From positions 62,001 through 126,000 of the forward strand of contig NZ_NSBT01000020.1 of NCBI RefSeq assembly GCF_002285435.1: DNA of 64,000 bases. Reading direction: 5' to 3'. Position 1 is the stretch's first letter; every line of letters starts with the position of its first letter. Origin of the DNA: Actibacterium ureilyticum. Lineage in GTDB: Bacteria > Pseudomonadota > Alphaproteobacteria > Rhodobacterales > Rhodobacteraceae. A program made the position numbers and the translations under genes. Under the pieces are notes generated by a model that saw nothing but the letters and a program-made list of their open reading frames with translations, did no database searches and was not told the DNA's origin. This document shows positions 8,515-17,399 of this stretch, piece after piece.

Positions 8515-9585
8515 ATGGGCAAGGTCACGCTGCGCAACCTGTCGCTGTCCATCGGCCCCGAGCGGGTGCTGGACGATCTGAACCTGACCGTCGAACAGGG
8601 CGAGCTTCTGGTGCTGCTTGGGCCGTCGGGATGCGGCAAATCCACCCTGTTGCAGGCCATCGCCGGGCTGACGGGGATTTCCGGCGGTCAGGTGCTGATC
8701 GACGGGCGCGACATGGCCGGGGTCGATCCCGGCAGGCGCGGCATCGGCATGGTGTTCCAGTCCTATGCGCTTTATCCGCAGATGAGCGTGCGCGGCAACC
8801 TGCGCTTTGCGCTGAAGAACGCGGGCCTGCCCCGGGCCGAGATCGCCGCGCGGGTGGACCGGGTGGCCGCGATGCTGCAACTGGACGGGGTGATGGCGCG
8901 CAAACCGTCGGCGCTGTCGGGTGGGCAGCGTCAGCGCGTCGCTATCGGGCGGGCGCTGGTGCGGGATGCCGGGCTGCTGCTGCTGGACGAGCCGCTGTCC
9001 AATCTGGATGCCCGGCTGCGCAATGATCTGCGGGCCGAGATCCGGCGCCTGCACGATGCGACGGGCCGCACGATGATCCATGTCACCCATGACCAGGTCG
9101 AGGCGCTGGGCCTTGCCGACCGGATCGCGGTGATGCAGGGCGGCCGGATCGTGCAGGTGGACACGCCAGAGCGGATCTATCGCCAGCCCGATACGCTGTT
9201 CGTGGCACAGTTCATCGGTGCGCCGGGGATCAACCTGGTGCCCGGCCAGGTGCTGCGCGACGATGACGGCTGGGCGGTTGCCACCGATCTGGGGCGGATC
9301 GGGCTGGATGGCCCGCCGCGCGCGCCGGGGCAGGTTCAGCTGGGCCTGCGCCCCGAGCATTTCGTGACCGACACGCAGCCGCGCCCGGGTGCGATCCGCG
9401 CCCAAGTCGACCGGGTCGAGCCGCTGGGCGCCGATACCTATCTGCATGTGACGGCCGCCGCGCAGCGGCTGGTGGTGCGGGCGCTTTCGGGCCGTGACAT
9501 CCCGGCGCCGGGCGCCACCGTTTACCTGAGCCCCGATCCCGCGCAGGCGCTGCTTTTCGATGCGCAAACCGGGCGGCGGATGTGA
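8515..9585 (+). CDS. Sugar ABC transporter ATP-binding protein (MalK/UgpC type)
   Basis: Cytoplasmic ATPase of 356 residues. Walker A is GPSGCGKST near residue 38, the signature is LSGGQRQR, Walker B is LLLLDEPLSNLD and the switch histidine is in VTHDQVEA. A C-terminal TOBE/OB-like regulatory domain (about residues 235-356, with LGLRPEHF) marks it as MalK/UgpC family. It completes the rightward transporter. No clear terminator follows. Confidence 0.93.
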   Translation: MGKVTLRNLSLSIGPERVLDDLNLTVEQGELLVLLGPSGCGKSTLLQAIAGLTGISGGQVLIDGRDMAGVDPGRRGIGMVFQSYALYPQMSVRGNLRFALKNAGLPRAEIAARVDRVAAMLQLDGVMARKPSALSGGQRQRVAIGRALVRDAGLLLLDEPLSNLDARLRNDLRAEIRRLHDATGRTMIHVTHDQVEALGLADRIAVMQGGRIVQVDTPERIYRQPDTLFVAQFIGAPGINLVPGQVLRDDDGWAVATDLGRIGLDGPPRAPGQVQLGLRPEHFVTDTQPRPGAIRAQVDRVEPLGADTYLHVTAAAQRLVVRALSGRDIPAPGATVYLSPDPAQALLFDAQTGRRM

Positions 9586-9779
9586 TCCGACACGGACAGG
9601 TTGACCCGCGACGGCGCTGCACCCTTTGAAAACTGCGCCTTATGGGCTAGGATTCCCGCGTCGGATTTGCGGCGATATTTGGGTACGGGACCGTATTTCA
9701 GGGTCCATGGTCTGCTTTTCGGCTTGTGTTTTGGGGTGTGCATTTTTTGTTGCGATGCTTTTTGAGGGAAGCTTTTCAG

Positions 9780-10376
9780 ATGCCTATAGCGATTGTCAGC
9801 CGCGATGCGGTGCTGCGCGACAAGCTGTTGCATTTGTGCAGTGAACGGGTTTTCAGAACCGTATCGGTGCATGATGTCGCCGCCGAGATCCAATCCATGA
9901 CCGATGGCACGGTGGTGCTGATGCATGTCACCGATACCGGGCGCCGCGTGCGATGGGAAATCCAGAACCTGCGGGCCAAGTTCGCGGCGGTCAAGATCGT
10001 GCTGCTGACGGCGGTGCGGCTGACCGATGCGATCCGGGGGGAATTCGCGGCGCAGGTCGACGCGGTCGTCCCCGAGGGGCAATCGGCCGACACGCTGATC
10101 GGCGCGCTGGCGGTGGTGCGCGACGGCTATCGGCTGGTCTATCCCGAAACCGCCGCGAACGGGCGCGACCGCCGGTCGTCCGACGCGCCATCGAACCTGT
10201 CCAAGCGCGAGCGGATGATTCTCAGACATCTGTGCGAGGGAGGCTCGAACAAGGATATCGCCAATGATCTGGGCATCTGCGAGGCCACGGTCAAAGTGCA
10301 TCTGCGGGCCTGTTTTCGCAAAATCGGCGCCAAAAACCGGACTCAGGCCGCAATGTGGGCGATTGAGAAACTGTGA
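9780..10376 (+). CDS. LuxR-type regulator with degenerate receiver domain
   Basis: A 198-residue protein starting MPIAIVSRD; the ATG at 9780 follows GAGGG, and the longer open frame to 9726 would add a spurious hydrophobic lead. The N-terminal half is a receiver-like fold, but the residues needed for phosphorylation look lost. The acidic pair after beta-1 is SR, the usual phospho-aspartate position is His49 (VVLMHV), and the lysine after beta-5 is Glu (VVPEGQS). The C-terminal half is an intact LuxR/GerE helix-turn-helix (SKRERMILRHLCEGGSNKD, then ATVKVHLRACFRKIGAKNR). It stands at the edge of the EPS locus and is the best candidate for its regulator; this is inference from position. An AT-richer promoter stretch of 194 bases precedes it. 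Confidence 0.88.
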   Translation: MPIAIVSRDAVLRDKLLHLCSERVFRTVSVHDVAAEIQSMTDGTVVLMHVTDTGRRVRWEIQNLRAKFAAVKIVLLTAVRLTDAIRGEFAAQVDAVVPEGQSADTLIGALAVVRDGYRLVYPETAANGRDRRSSDAPSNLSKRERMILRHLCEGGSNKDIANDLGICEATVKVHLRACFRKIGAKNRTQAAMWAIEKL

Positions 10377-10547
10377 CTGGACCCGGTGTGGCGAAACTGG
10401 CCAGGATGCGATCAGTGCTGCCCGAGTCTGCGGCGCAGCCGATACAGTCATCCCGCGAAAGCGCTTGAATTCGCCGGGATTTCCTTTGCCGGTTGCTTTG
10501 GCGAAATCCATGCTGAATAAGTTTGGGCGTCGTTCTGATTATTTTGG

Positions 10548-11405
10548 ATGGTTCGAGTGAAACCAGAAGTCATAGGAATTGGGGCGCAGAAATGCGCATC
10601 GTCCTGGATCCACGCCATTTTGGGCGCACACCCCGATGTCGGTGTGTCCGATCCGAAGGAAGTCGATTTTTTCAGCTATTATTTCGATCGTGGTTACAAG
10701 TGGTACGAGGGGCATTTCAGCGCCTTTGCCGACAAGGCGGTGCGCTTCGAAAGCTCGCCCTCGTATTTCTATGATCCGCGTTCGCCGGAGCGGGCCGTGG
10801 CCTATCACCCGGGGATGAAGGTGCTGGCGTTGCTGCGCAACCCGGTGGAGCGCGCCTATTCCAACCACCTGCACGAGGTGGTCAAGGGCCACATCCCCGC
10901 CTGCCCGTTCGAGGAAGGGGTGCAGAACAACCCGACCTATCTGGAACAGGGGCGTTATGGCACGCATCTGTCGCGCTGGTTCGATGCCTTTCCGCGCGAT
11001 CAGATCAAGGTGATGTTTGCCGAAGATATTTCGAATGATCCCGCAGCGGCGGCGGCGGATGTGTTCCGCTTCATCGGGGTCGACAGCGATTTCGTCAGCG
11101 GTGTGTTCTCGGAACGTCGCAATGAAAGCGACCGCGCCAAGCATCCCGCGCTGCGCAGCACGCTGCGCGCGGGCGGCGACTGGCTCAGGCGTCAGGGTCT
11201 GGAAGAGCCGCTGATGAAGGTCAAGGCCAGCCCGCCGGTCGCGGCGCTGCTGAAATACAACAAGGTCGAGGTGCGGGACGAGATCCCCAAGATGCGGCCC
11301 GAAACCCGCGCCGAACTGGTCGACCGTTTCGCCCCCGAGATGGCGACGCTGCGGGCGCTGCTGCCCGATCAACCCCTGCCATGGGACGATTGGGGCCGCG
11401 CATGA
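10548..11405 (+). CDS. PAPS-dependent sulfotransferase
   Basis: A 285-residue cytoplasmic sulfotransferase-fold protein. The 5'-phosphosulfate loop GAQKCASSWI is near residues 11-20 and the 3'-phosphate motif RNPVERAYS near 100. It would transfer sulfate from PAPS to a sugar hydroxyl, most simply in the EPS repeat unit, because it is directly coupled (ATGA overlap) to a glycosyltransferase gene. The start may be ATG 10548 or GTG 10557. The acceptor is not known. It is the first of four sulfotransferase genes in the window. Confidence 0.88.
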   Translation: MVRVKPEVIGIGAQKCASSWIHAILGAHPDVGVSDPKEVDFFSYYFDRGYKWYEGHFSAFADKAVRFESSPSYFYDPRSPERAVAYHPGMKVLALLRNPVERAYSNHLHEVVKGHIPACPFEEGVQNNPTYLEQGRYGTHLSRWFDAFPRDQIKVMFAEDISNDPAAAAADVFRFIGVDSDFVSGVFSERRNESDRAKHPALRSTLRAGGDWLRRQGLEEPLMKVKASPPVAALLKYNKVEVRDEIPKMRPETRAELVDRFAPEMATLRALLPDQPLPWDDWGRA

Positions 11406-12547
11406 CCCGGCTGATCGTCTTCGGGTTCGACGCAGCCGAGGCCGCCCAGATCCGCCGGATCCGAAGCTATCTGTCCAGCGGGTTCGCGGTGCAGGGTTTC
11501 ACCATGCGCCGTGACAACATGAATTCCGATTTCACGCCCTTCTGGCCCAACATCCACCTGTATGACGTGGCCAATGAAAGCATCCTGCGGCGGATCAAGG
11601 CGATCCTTGGCTCGGTGCTGAAGGTCGCGCGCCACCGTGATGTGCTGCGCGGCGCCGATGTGATCGTGGCGCGCAATCTGGACATGCTGGCCATCGCCGT
11701 GGCGGCGCGCTGGCTGACGCCGGGGGAAAAGCCGCCGGTGATCTATGAATGCCTGGATATTCACGGGCTGATGACCAATCCCGGGATCAAGGGGCGGATC
11801 TTTCGCTGGCTGGAACGTCGGTTGCTGGCGCATACGGCGTCGATCATCGTATCCTCGCCCGCTTTCGTGTCGCAGTATTTCGAACCGGTTCAGGGGTGGG
11901 CGGGGCCGGTCACGCTGTTGGAAAACAAGCTGTGGATCGATGATGACAACCTGACGCGCCCCGCGCCCCAGCCGCGCGACATCCCCGCTGAGGCGCCGCT
12001 GACGCTGGGCTGGGTCGGCACGCTGCGCTGTCCGCGAAGCCTGGATCTGTTATGCGCGGCGGCCGATGCGCTGGGCGACCGGCTGCGGGTCGAACTGCAC
12101 GGGGTGGTGCATGACCACGCGCTGCCCGATTTCCACGACCGGGTCGCGGCGCGTTCCAACATGGATTACCTGGGCCCCTATGACTATCCCGACGGTCTGG
12201 CGCCGATCTATACGCGCTGTGATATGGTCTGGTCGCAGGACCTGTGGCAATGGGGCACGAATTCGACCTGGCTCTTGCCCAACCGGATTTACGAGGCCAG
12301 CTTCTTTGGCTGCCCGTCCATCGCCGTGGCGGGGTGCGAGACCGGCGACCGGGTGGCCGCCGGGCTGGGCTGGACCATCGACGCGCCCACCGCCGAGGAT
12401 CTGATCGCGCTGCTGCGGGGTCTGACACGTGAACAGGTCGAACAGATGCGCCTGTCATTGCTGGGTATGCCGGAACACGCGTTTCGCCTGACCCCCGACG
12501 AGGTGCGCGCCGCCATTCGCGCGCCGATGATCGTGGACGAGGTCTAG
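11402..12547 (+). CDS. GT4-like glycosyltransferase (paralogue of 35634-36800)
   Basis: A 381-residue protein starting MTRLIVFGFDAAEAAQ at the ATG overlapping the sulfotransferase stop. It has two Rossmann-like halves, with the second opening at LTLGWVGTLRCPRSLDLL. A C-terminal NRIYEASFFGCPSIAVAG matches the donor-binding helix of GT-B enzymes. Several segments (IRSYL, FTMRR, YFEPVQ, GTLRCP) recur in the product of 35634-36800, so the two are paralogues. It likely adds one sugar of the EPS repeat unit on the cytoplasmic face; the sugar is unknown. Coupling to a sulfotransferase suggests that this residue is the one sulfated. Confidence 0.8.
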   Translation: MTRLIVFGFDAAEAAQIRRIRSYLSSGFAVQGFTMRRDNMNSDFTPFWPNIHLYDVANESILRRIKAILGSVLKVARHRDVLRGADVIVARNLDMLAIAVAARWLTPGEKPPVIYECLDIHGLMTNPGIKGRIFRWLERRLLAHTASIIVSSPAFVSQYFEPVQGWAGPVTLLENKLWIDDDNLTRPAPQPRDIPAEAPLTLGWVGTLRCPRSLDLLCAAADALGDRLRVELHGVVHDHALPDFHDRVAARSNMDYLGPYDYPDGLAPIYTRCDMVWSQDLWQWGTNSTWLLPNRIYEASFFGCPSIAVAGCETGDRVAAGLGWTIDAPTAEDLIALLRGLTREQVEQMRLSLLGMPEHAFRLTPDEVRAAIRAPMIVDEV

Positions 12548-12551
12548 CGGC

Positions 12552-13391
12552 TCACACCGGCCACTGATCGAAGGGCAGGCCCGACATTTCGCGGAACCGG
12601 TCGGCATCGGCGCGCAGCGCGGCACCGGCCTGTGCCAGTATGTCGTCGTTCAGTTTCGGCGGCACCCGCGCCTTGCCGCGGGCCAGCATCCGGCGGCCGA
12701 AATCCCGCATCTCGCGCGAGATCAGCGGATCCAGCATCCGCCCCGCTTTCGACCGCCACAACCGCTGAACCCCGCGCGGCATCCGTGCGATGGACCCCGC
12801 ATCGTTCTGGGCGCCGATATCCGCGACCGGGATGCTGTCGACCCCGATATGGGCACAGACCTGATCCATCACCGCCTGCGGTTCGGTGCGCAGCTGGTCG
12901 AAATCCAGCATCAGGATCTGCGCGCGGTCGAACACTTGCAGATAGGTATCCATCTGCGCGGCATAGCGGCTGGTTTCCAGCATGTGCTGGCCGTTTTTGG
13001 TGTCCAGGATCTCTTCGGGCGCGACATCCATATGCCCCAGCTGCCACGCATGCACGTAATGCGAGGCGAACCGCGCCACCGGGTCCCGTGCCAGAAAGAT
13101 CAGCCGCGCATCGGGCGAGGACGCGGCCAGGTTCTGTGGCACGCGGGGGAAGATATCGTGCTTGGTGTAGTTCGGCGAAACCTCGCCATAGATCTTTTTC
13201 CCCGGCTCGAACTGGCTCAGATACCATTTGCGGCCCAGGCTGTGGTTGGCGGAGTCGATGAAGTAATCGGTTTCCTTCATCCGCGACATGCCCACATCGG
13301 GATGCGCCAGCAGATAGTGATAGAGCGTCGTCGTGCCGGCCTTCATTGCGCCGATCACTGCGAAGTCGGGGATATTACGGTCTGAAATCAT
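12552..13391 (-). CDS. PAPS-dependent sulfotransferase
   Basis: A 279-residue sulfotransferase-domain protein. The phosphosulfate loop is GAMKAGTTTLYHYL near residue 14, the substrate-side segment is KETDYFIDSANH, and the 3'-phosphate motif is RDPVARFAS near 103. This form of loop is typical of the heparan-sulfate-type (NDST-like) family found in bacterial polysaccharide loci. It is convergent with the preceding glycosyltransferase gene, 4 bases away. No strong ribosome site is seen before the ATG at 13391. Confidence 0.87.
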   Translation of the reverse strand: MISDRNIPDFAVIGAMKAGTTTLYHYLLAHPDVGMSRMKETDYFIDSANHSLGRKWYLSQFEPGKKIYGEVSPNYTKHDIFPRVPQNLAASSPDARLIFLARDPVARFASHYVHAWQLGHMDVAPEEILDTKNGQHMLETSRYAAQMDTYLQVFDRAQILMLDFDQLRTEPQAVMDQVCAHIGVDSIPVADIGAQNDAGSIARMPRGVQRLWRSKAGRMLDPLISREMRDFGRRMLARGKARVPPKLNDDILAQAGAALRADADRFREMSGLPFDQWPV

Positions 13392-13516
13392 AAGCTTAAC
13401 GGTAATGAAACTCTGTGCCCTGTCCTGGCGCCCACTCTAGCGCATCTGGGGTCGATTGAAACAAGCCGATGCGCCGCCGGGCCGGGGCGCCAGCCATTGG
13501 CGGCGGATCGCCGGGG

Positions 13517-14719
13517 TTAATAGGCATATGCCTGTTCGGGCAGCAGATCGCGTTCCGTGACGGTCGGGCGCGCGGTGTCGCCCGCCGGGCGCGACCGCGA
13601 CAGGGCGGCGCAGAACCGGGCGATCCGGGCGGCCTGGGCCAGCTTTCGTTCACGCAGCGCGACCTTGAACCGCCAGGCGGTGCCGCGGGCCAGCGCGCGG
13701 GTCACATCCGCCCCGGCGGGACCCTGTTGCGGCAGCGCGGCCAGCTTGCGGCGCATATCCGGCTCGTATGCCTCGGCGCAGCCATGTTTGCCCGCCATCG
13801 CCCGGCGACAGATGGCCAGTTCGGTGTCCGACAGCGGCAGATCGGGGCAGGCCTGAACGGCGGCCCGGAAATCGTCCAGCGCGGCGTCCCAATCGGTGCG
13901 CCGGGCATAGACATTGGCGCGCTGCAACAGCGCCGCGCGTTCGGCCAGCGGCGCATCCGCGTCGAACATGGCCCGGTAAAGCGACAGCGGGATCGCATCG
14001 CGGAACGGGGCAAACACCGCGCGGTCGGCCTGTTTCCAGACATCGTCGGATTTCGCCGCCGCATGCTGTGCCCCCGCCGGGCCGCGTACACCGTCATGCT
14101 TGCGTTGCAGGAACAGCGCGTCCTCGGTCAGGGCGACGGGAAACCGCGCCGCCAGCCGCACGATCATGTCATAGTCGATCGAGCGCGGCAGATCCTCGCG
14201 AAACGGACCCACGGCGTCGTAACAGGCGCGTCGGACCATCGTGGCATTCTGAAAGATAAAGATGTCCTCGAGCAGATGCCGCAGCGGCGATCCGGTCGAC
14301 AGGTCGGGCCAATAGCCCGGCCCGGTTTCGATCCGCGCGCCGGTGTCGGGATCGGTGCGGAACCGGCGATAGCTGCCGCCCGCGACACCCGCCGCGGGGG
14401 TGCTGTCCAGCAGCCCGCCCAGCGTTTTCGCCGCATCCGGAAGGGCGATGTCATCGTCGTCGCAGATCCAGATATAGTCGCCCTGCGCCTGCTCTATCGC
14501 GGCGTTCAGCGCCCGTGACTTGCCACCGTTTTCCGCCTGGAAATAGCGGATCGGCCCGGTGATGCCCTGAACCACGGTTTCGGTGTCGTCGGTCGACCCG
14601 TCGTCCCAGACGATGATTTCCGCAACCGGGCGGGATTGTGCCAAGAGCGAGGACAAAGCGTCGGGCAGAAACTGCGCCCGGTTAAAAGTTGGTACAATAA
14701 CGGAAATCGAACTTGTCAT
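13517..14719 (-). CDS. Family 2 glycosyltransferase
   Basis: A 400-residue GT-A enzyme, starting MTSSISVIVPTFN; the ATG at 14719 has AGG upstream, and the longer frame to 14752 has none. Nucleotide-sugar motifs are IIVWDDGSTDDT and the DXD-type ICDDDDIA; the acceptor-side region contains LPRSIDYDM. Residues beyond about 250 form an alpha-helical, Ala-rich tail with TPR-like spacing, longer than in minimal GT2 enzymes. It probably adds a sugar to the lipid-linked EPS unit. It diverges from the polysaccharide export gene at 14850. Confidence 0.87.
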   Translation of the reverse strand: MTSSISVIVPTFNRAQFLPDALSSLLAQSRPVAEIIVWDDGSTDDTETVVQGITGPIRYFQAENGGKSRALNAAIEQAQGDYIWICDDDDIALPDAAKTLGGLLDSTPAAGVAGGSYRRFRTDPDTGARIETGPGYWPDLSTGSPLRHLLEDIFIFQNATMVRRACYDAVGPFREDLPRSIDYDMIVRLAARFPVALTEDALFLQRKHDGVRGPAGAQHAAAKSDDVWKQADRAVFAPFRDAIPLSLYRAMFDADAPLAERAALLQRANVYARRTDWDAALDDFRAAVQACPDLPLSDTELAICRRAMAGKHGCAEAYEPDMRRKLAALPQQGPAGADVTRALARGTAWRFKVALRERKLAQAARIARFCAALSRSRPAGDTARPTVTERDLLPEQAYAY

Positions 14720-14849
14720 CACTTGCCTGAAACGCGCTTTGCTTGACTGCACCTAGCAACTAGGTTTGAAGAAATGCAAACGAAAACCTTTTCAATGCAG
14801 GCTCTCGGGCCGACAGGTGTCGTGCCCCAGCCGCGGAGACGTGAAATTC

Positions 14850-16148
14850 ATGCACAAAGCGCGTAAATGGTTCCTTGGTACGCTGATGGCGTTCGCGATG
14901 GTGGGGGGAACCCTGCCTGCGGCACTGGCACAAGAGTCCGGCAAGGTGGCCGATTACCGGCTGGGCAGCCTGGACCGGGTCGCGGTCAAGGTCGTGGCCT
15001 GGGATTCCACCAGCCTGACCTTTACCGAGATGGTGGCGTTGAGCGGCGAGTATACGATTTCGCAGGATGGCACGCTGATGCTGCCGGTTCTGGGCGTGGT
15101 CGATGCCGATGGCCTGACCCCCGCCGAGTTGGCCGATGCGATCTCGTTCGATCTGCAACGCATGATCGGGATCGAAGAACCCCCCAGCACCACGGTTTCG
15201 GTGGCGCAGTATCGCCCGGTCTATGTGCTGGGCGACGTGCAGCGGCCGGGGGAATATGCCTATCGTCCCGGCCTGCGGGTGGGACAGGCGATTGCGATTG
15301 CCAGCGGCTTCTTCCGCTCGCGCGAGGATGACGGCACCGGTGCGGGCCGCGAGGCGATCCGCGCGGGCGGGACCTTGCGCGAGCTGCGGCTGGATCTGGC
15401 GCGGCGCAAGGTGCAGGAGGCCCGGTTGCTGGCGGAATCCGAAAGCCGCGACGATTTCAACGCGCCCGAAGGTGTGATCCATCCCGATGGCGATGCGGCG
15501 ATGGCCGATCTGGTCGCGCGCGAGAAACAGCTTTTCGCCGCCCGGCAGGAGGCGCTGGAGCGTGAACATGAATCGCTGCTGGAAAGCATGCGTCTGCTGG
15601 AAACCGAGATCGGCGCGCTGGAGGGCAAGCGTGGCGGCCTGAACCAACAGGTGGCGATGATGCGCGAATCGGTGGGGAACATGGAAACCCTGCTGGAGCG
15701 CGGTTTGGCGCGGTCGCCGAACCTGATTGCGATGCAGCGCGCGCTGATCGACCTGGAGGCGCGGCAGCTCGATGCCGAAACCCAGGTGTTCCGCGCCCGG
15801 CAGGAGATCGCAGAAACCGAACGCCGCATTGCCGATCTGCGCGACCGCCGCGCGACCAATGTTCTGGACGAGGTGCAGCAGGTCCAGGCCGAGATCGCCC
15901 GGCTTGAGGTGCGCATCGCCACCACCCAGCAGATCGTGCTGGAAACCGGGGCCGAGGCGGTTCTGCAAACATCGGAAGAGCCGCTGACGCTGGTGCCGCA
16001 ATATTCGATATCGCGCGAGGTCGATGGCGAGCTGACGCGCATCCCCGCCGATCAGGACACGCTGCTGATGCCGCTGGACCTGTTGCAGGTGGATTGGGTC
16101 CAGCCCGAGGCGCTTGCCGCGTCGGGGTCCGAAACCGCGACGCAGTAA
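14850..16148 (+). CDS. Polysaccharide export protein, Wza/ExoF type with coiled coil
   Basis: A 432-residue envelope protein. The ATG at 14850 follows GGAGACGTGAAATTC and gives a clean signal peptide (MHKARKWFLGTLMAF through AALA). The mature part begins with a polysaccharide-export domain (YRLGSLDRVAVKV to TVSVAQYRP), then an SLBB-type segment (VYVLGDVQRPGEYAYRP). A long coiled coil rich in Glu/Arg/Leu follows (about residues 190-385). This layout is that of ExoF-type proteins, which couple inner-membrane synthesis to export. No lipobox cysteine is visible. It stands alone between a divergent and a convergent gene. Confidence 0.88.
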   Translation: MHKARKWFLGTLMAFAMVGGTLPAALAQESGKVADYRLGSLDRVAVKVVAWDSTSLTFTEMVALSGEYTISQDGTLMLPVLGVVDADGLTPAELADAISFDLQRMIGIEEPPSTTVSVAQYRPVYVLGDVQRPGEYAYRPGLRVGQAIAIASGFFRSREDDGTGAGREAIRAGGTLRELRLDLARRKVQEARLLAESESRDDFNAPEGVIHPDGDAAMADLVAREKQLFAARQEALEREHESLLESMRLLETEIGALEGKRGGLNQQVAMMRESVGNMETLLERGLARSPNLIAMQRALIDLEARQLDAETQVFRARQEIAETERRIADLRDRRATNVLDEVQQVQAEIARLEVRIATTQQIVLETGAEAVLQTSEEPLTLVPQYSISREVDGELTRIPADQDTLLMPLDLLQVDWVQPEALAASGSETATQ

Positions 16149-16154
16149 GGCCGC

Positions 16155-17126
16155 TCAGACCGTGACGCCATCCCAATGGGTGGTCACGTCGCGGTCCAGT
16201 AGGTCCGAAAGACCGGCATTGCGCGCCGACAGATGGCTTTGCAGATAGTTCAGCGTCTCGGACTCTATCTTCGGTGCCTTGCTGGATTTCAGCAGGATCG
16301 GATTGATATATTCGAACCAGCGATAATGCAGCTTTTTCAGCATCTTGTCCCAGCGCGTCATCGGGCCGCCCATATGCTTGCGATAGCGGGTGGCCACGAT
16401 GTGCCGGCCCACCTGGTTCAGGGCCAGCTGCCCGGATGTCACCACCGGATAGGTCGTCCGGTTCTGCCACAGCTTTTCGGGGTCGATTTGGAACCGGTCC
16501 ACCCCCAGGTAATCGGTCAGCGTGTCCAGGGTTTCCTGCGGCGCGGCGGTGAAATCCTCGAACAGGACCACGCGCACCTGATCGGGGCCGAACAGGTCGA
16601 AATAGCGTTTCAGATGCGGGGTATAGGTTGACCCCAACAGGATCGACGGATTGCGCACGATGGTCTTTTCAAAGCTTTCGGTCGCCCGCCCGCTGCGCAC
16701 CAGATGCCAGTATTGCGAATAGGCGCGTTTGACCGGGTTGCGCAGGGTGAAGATCAGCCGCACATCCGGCATCAGCTGCCGGATCCGGCGGGCCGCGACC
16801 TCGGAAAACAGATAGGTGGGCGAATCCTCTCCGATCAGCTTGCAGCCATGGAACGGGGTGAAGCGCGACGCGTACCAGTCCAGCGCGGTGGTATTCGCGG
16901 GCGTGGGATCGAACCAGTCGATGGATTTGTCGCGAAACCGGAAGAAATCGCTGTGCACGATCGGGTCGTCGGCGTCGTGAAACAGGATCTCGTTATCGGG
17001 AAGCCCGATATCGTCATGCTGCCCCAGCAGCATATGCAGCGATGTGGTGCCGCATTTCGGGGCGCCCCCGATCACGAAATCCGGATAGCGGTGACCCTGC
17101 GCGCTGATGTTATCCGTCTGATACAT
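16155..17126 (-). CDS. PAPS-dependent sulfotransferase (heparan-sulfate-type)
   Basis: A 323-residue sulfotransferase. The phosphosulfate loop is GGAPKCGTTSLHMLL near residue 19 and the 3'-phosphate motif RNPVKRAYSQY near 130, with SPTYLF between them, as in bacterial NodH/NDST-like sulfotransferases. The acceptor is unknown; the EPS setting suggests a hexose or deoxyhexose hydroxyl. The gene is convergent with the export gene (7-base gap) and diverges from the GT2 gene at 17400 across a 273-base AT-rich spacer. Confidence 0.88.
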   Translation of the reverse strand: MYQTDNISAQGHRYPDFVIGGAPKCGTTSLHMLLGQHDDIGLPDNEILFHDADDPIVHSDFFRFRDKSIDWFDPTPANTTALDWYASRFTPFHGCKLIGEDSPTYLFSEVAARRIRQLMPDVRLIFTLRNPVKRAYSQYWHLVRSGRATESFEKTIVRNPSILLGSTYTPHLKRYFDLFGPDQVRVVLFEDFTAAPQETLDTLTDYLGVDRFQIDPEKLWQNRTTYPVVTSGQLALNQVGRHIVATRYRKHMGGPMTRWDKMLKKLHYRWFEYINPILLKSSKAPKIESETLNYLQSHLSARNAGLSDLLDRDVTTHWDGVTV

Positions 17127-17399
17127 AAATTTTCACTTTTCACGTTAATGTTTTCACTTCTAAAGCAATTGAGGCCCAAAATGGCCGATACCCTCAGTCT
17201 ATACTCTGGTTGATTGGTCAGAAATAGACTCGGGTCCATTCTGAAACAGAAACCCGCAACCGGTCAAATTGTCAGCAAACATTGCATGAAATCGCATCAA
17301 GTACAGTGAGTCCTGTAGCTGTCGGCGATTCTTTGCTATGGTGCAGCATTGATTGTTTGTTATGGATGCCCGATTGCTGGGTACGGGGTTTTTGTAAGT

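Noticed and set aside
7423-9567. A 714-codon minus-strand frame opposite the sugar permease and ATPase genes
   Set aside because: Its product is dominated by Arg/His/Gln with no domain, and the plus strand carries clear ABC transporter motifs.
13420-13490. Inverted TGGCGCCC / GGGGCGCCA pair between two leftward genes as a terminator
   Set aside because: The loop is about 50 bases, there is no T run, and GC-rich words of this kind are expected by chance here.
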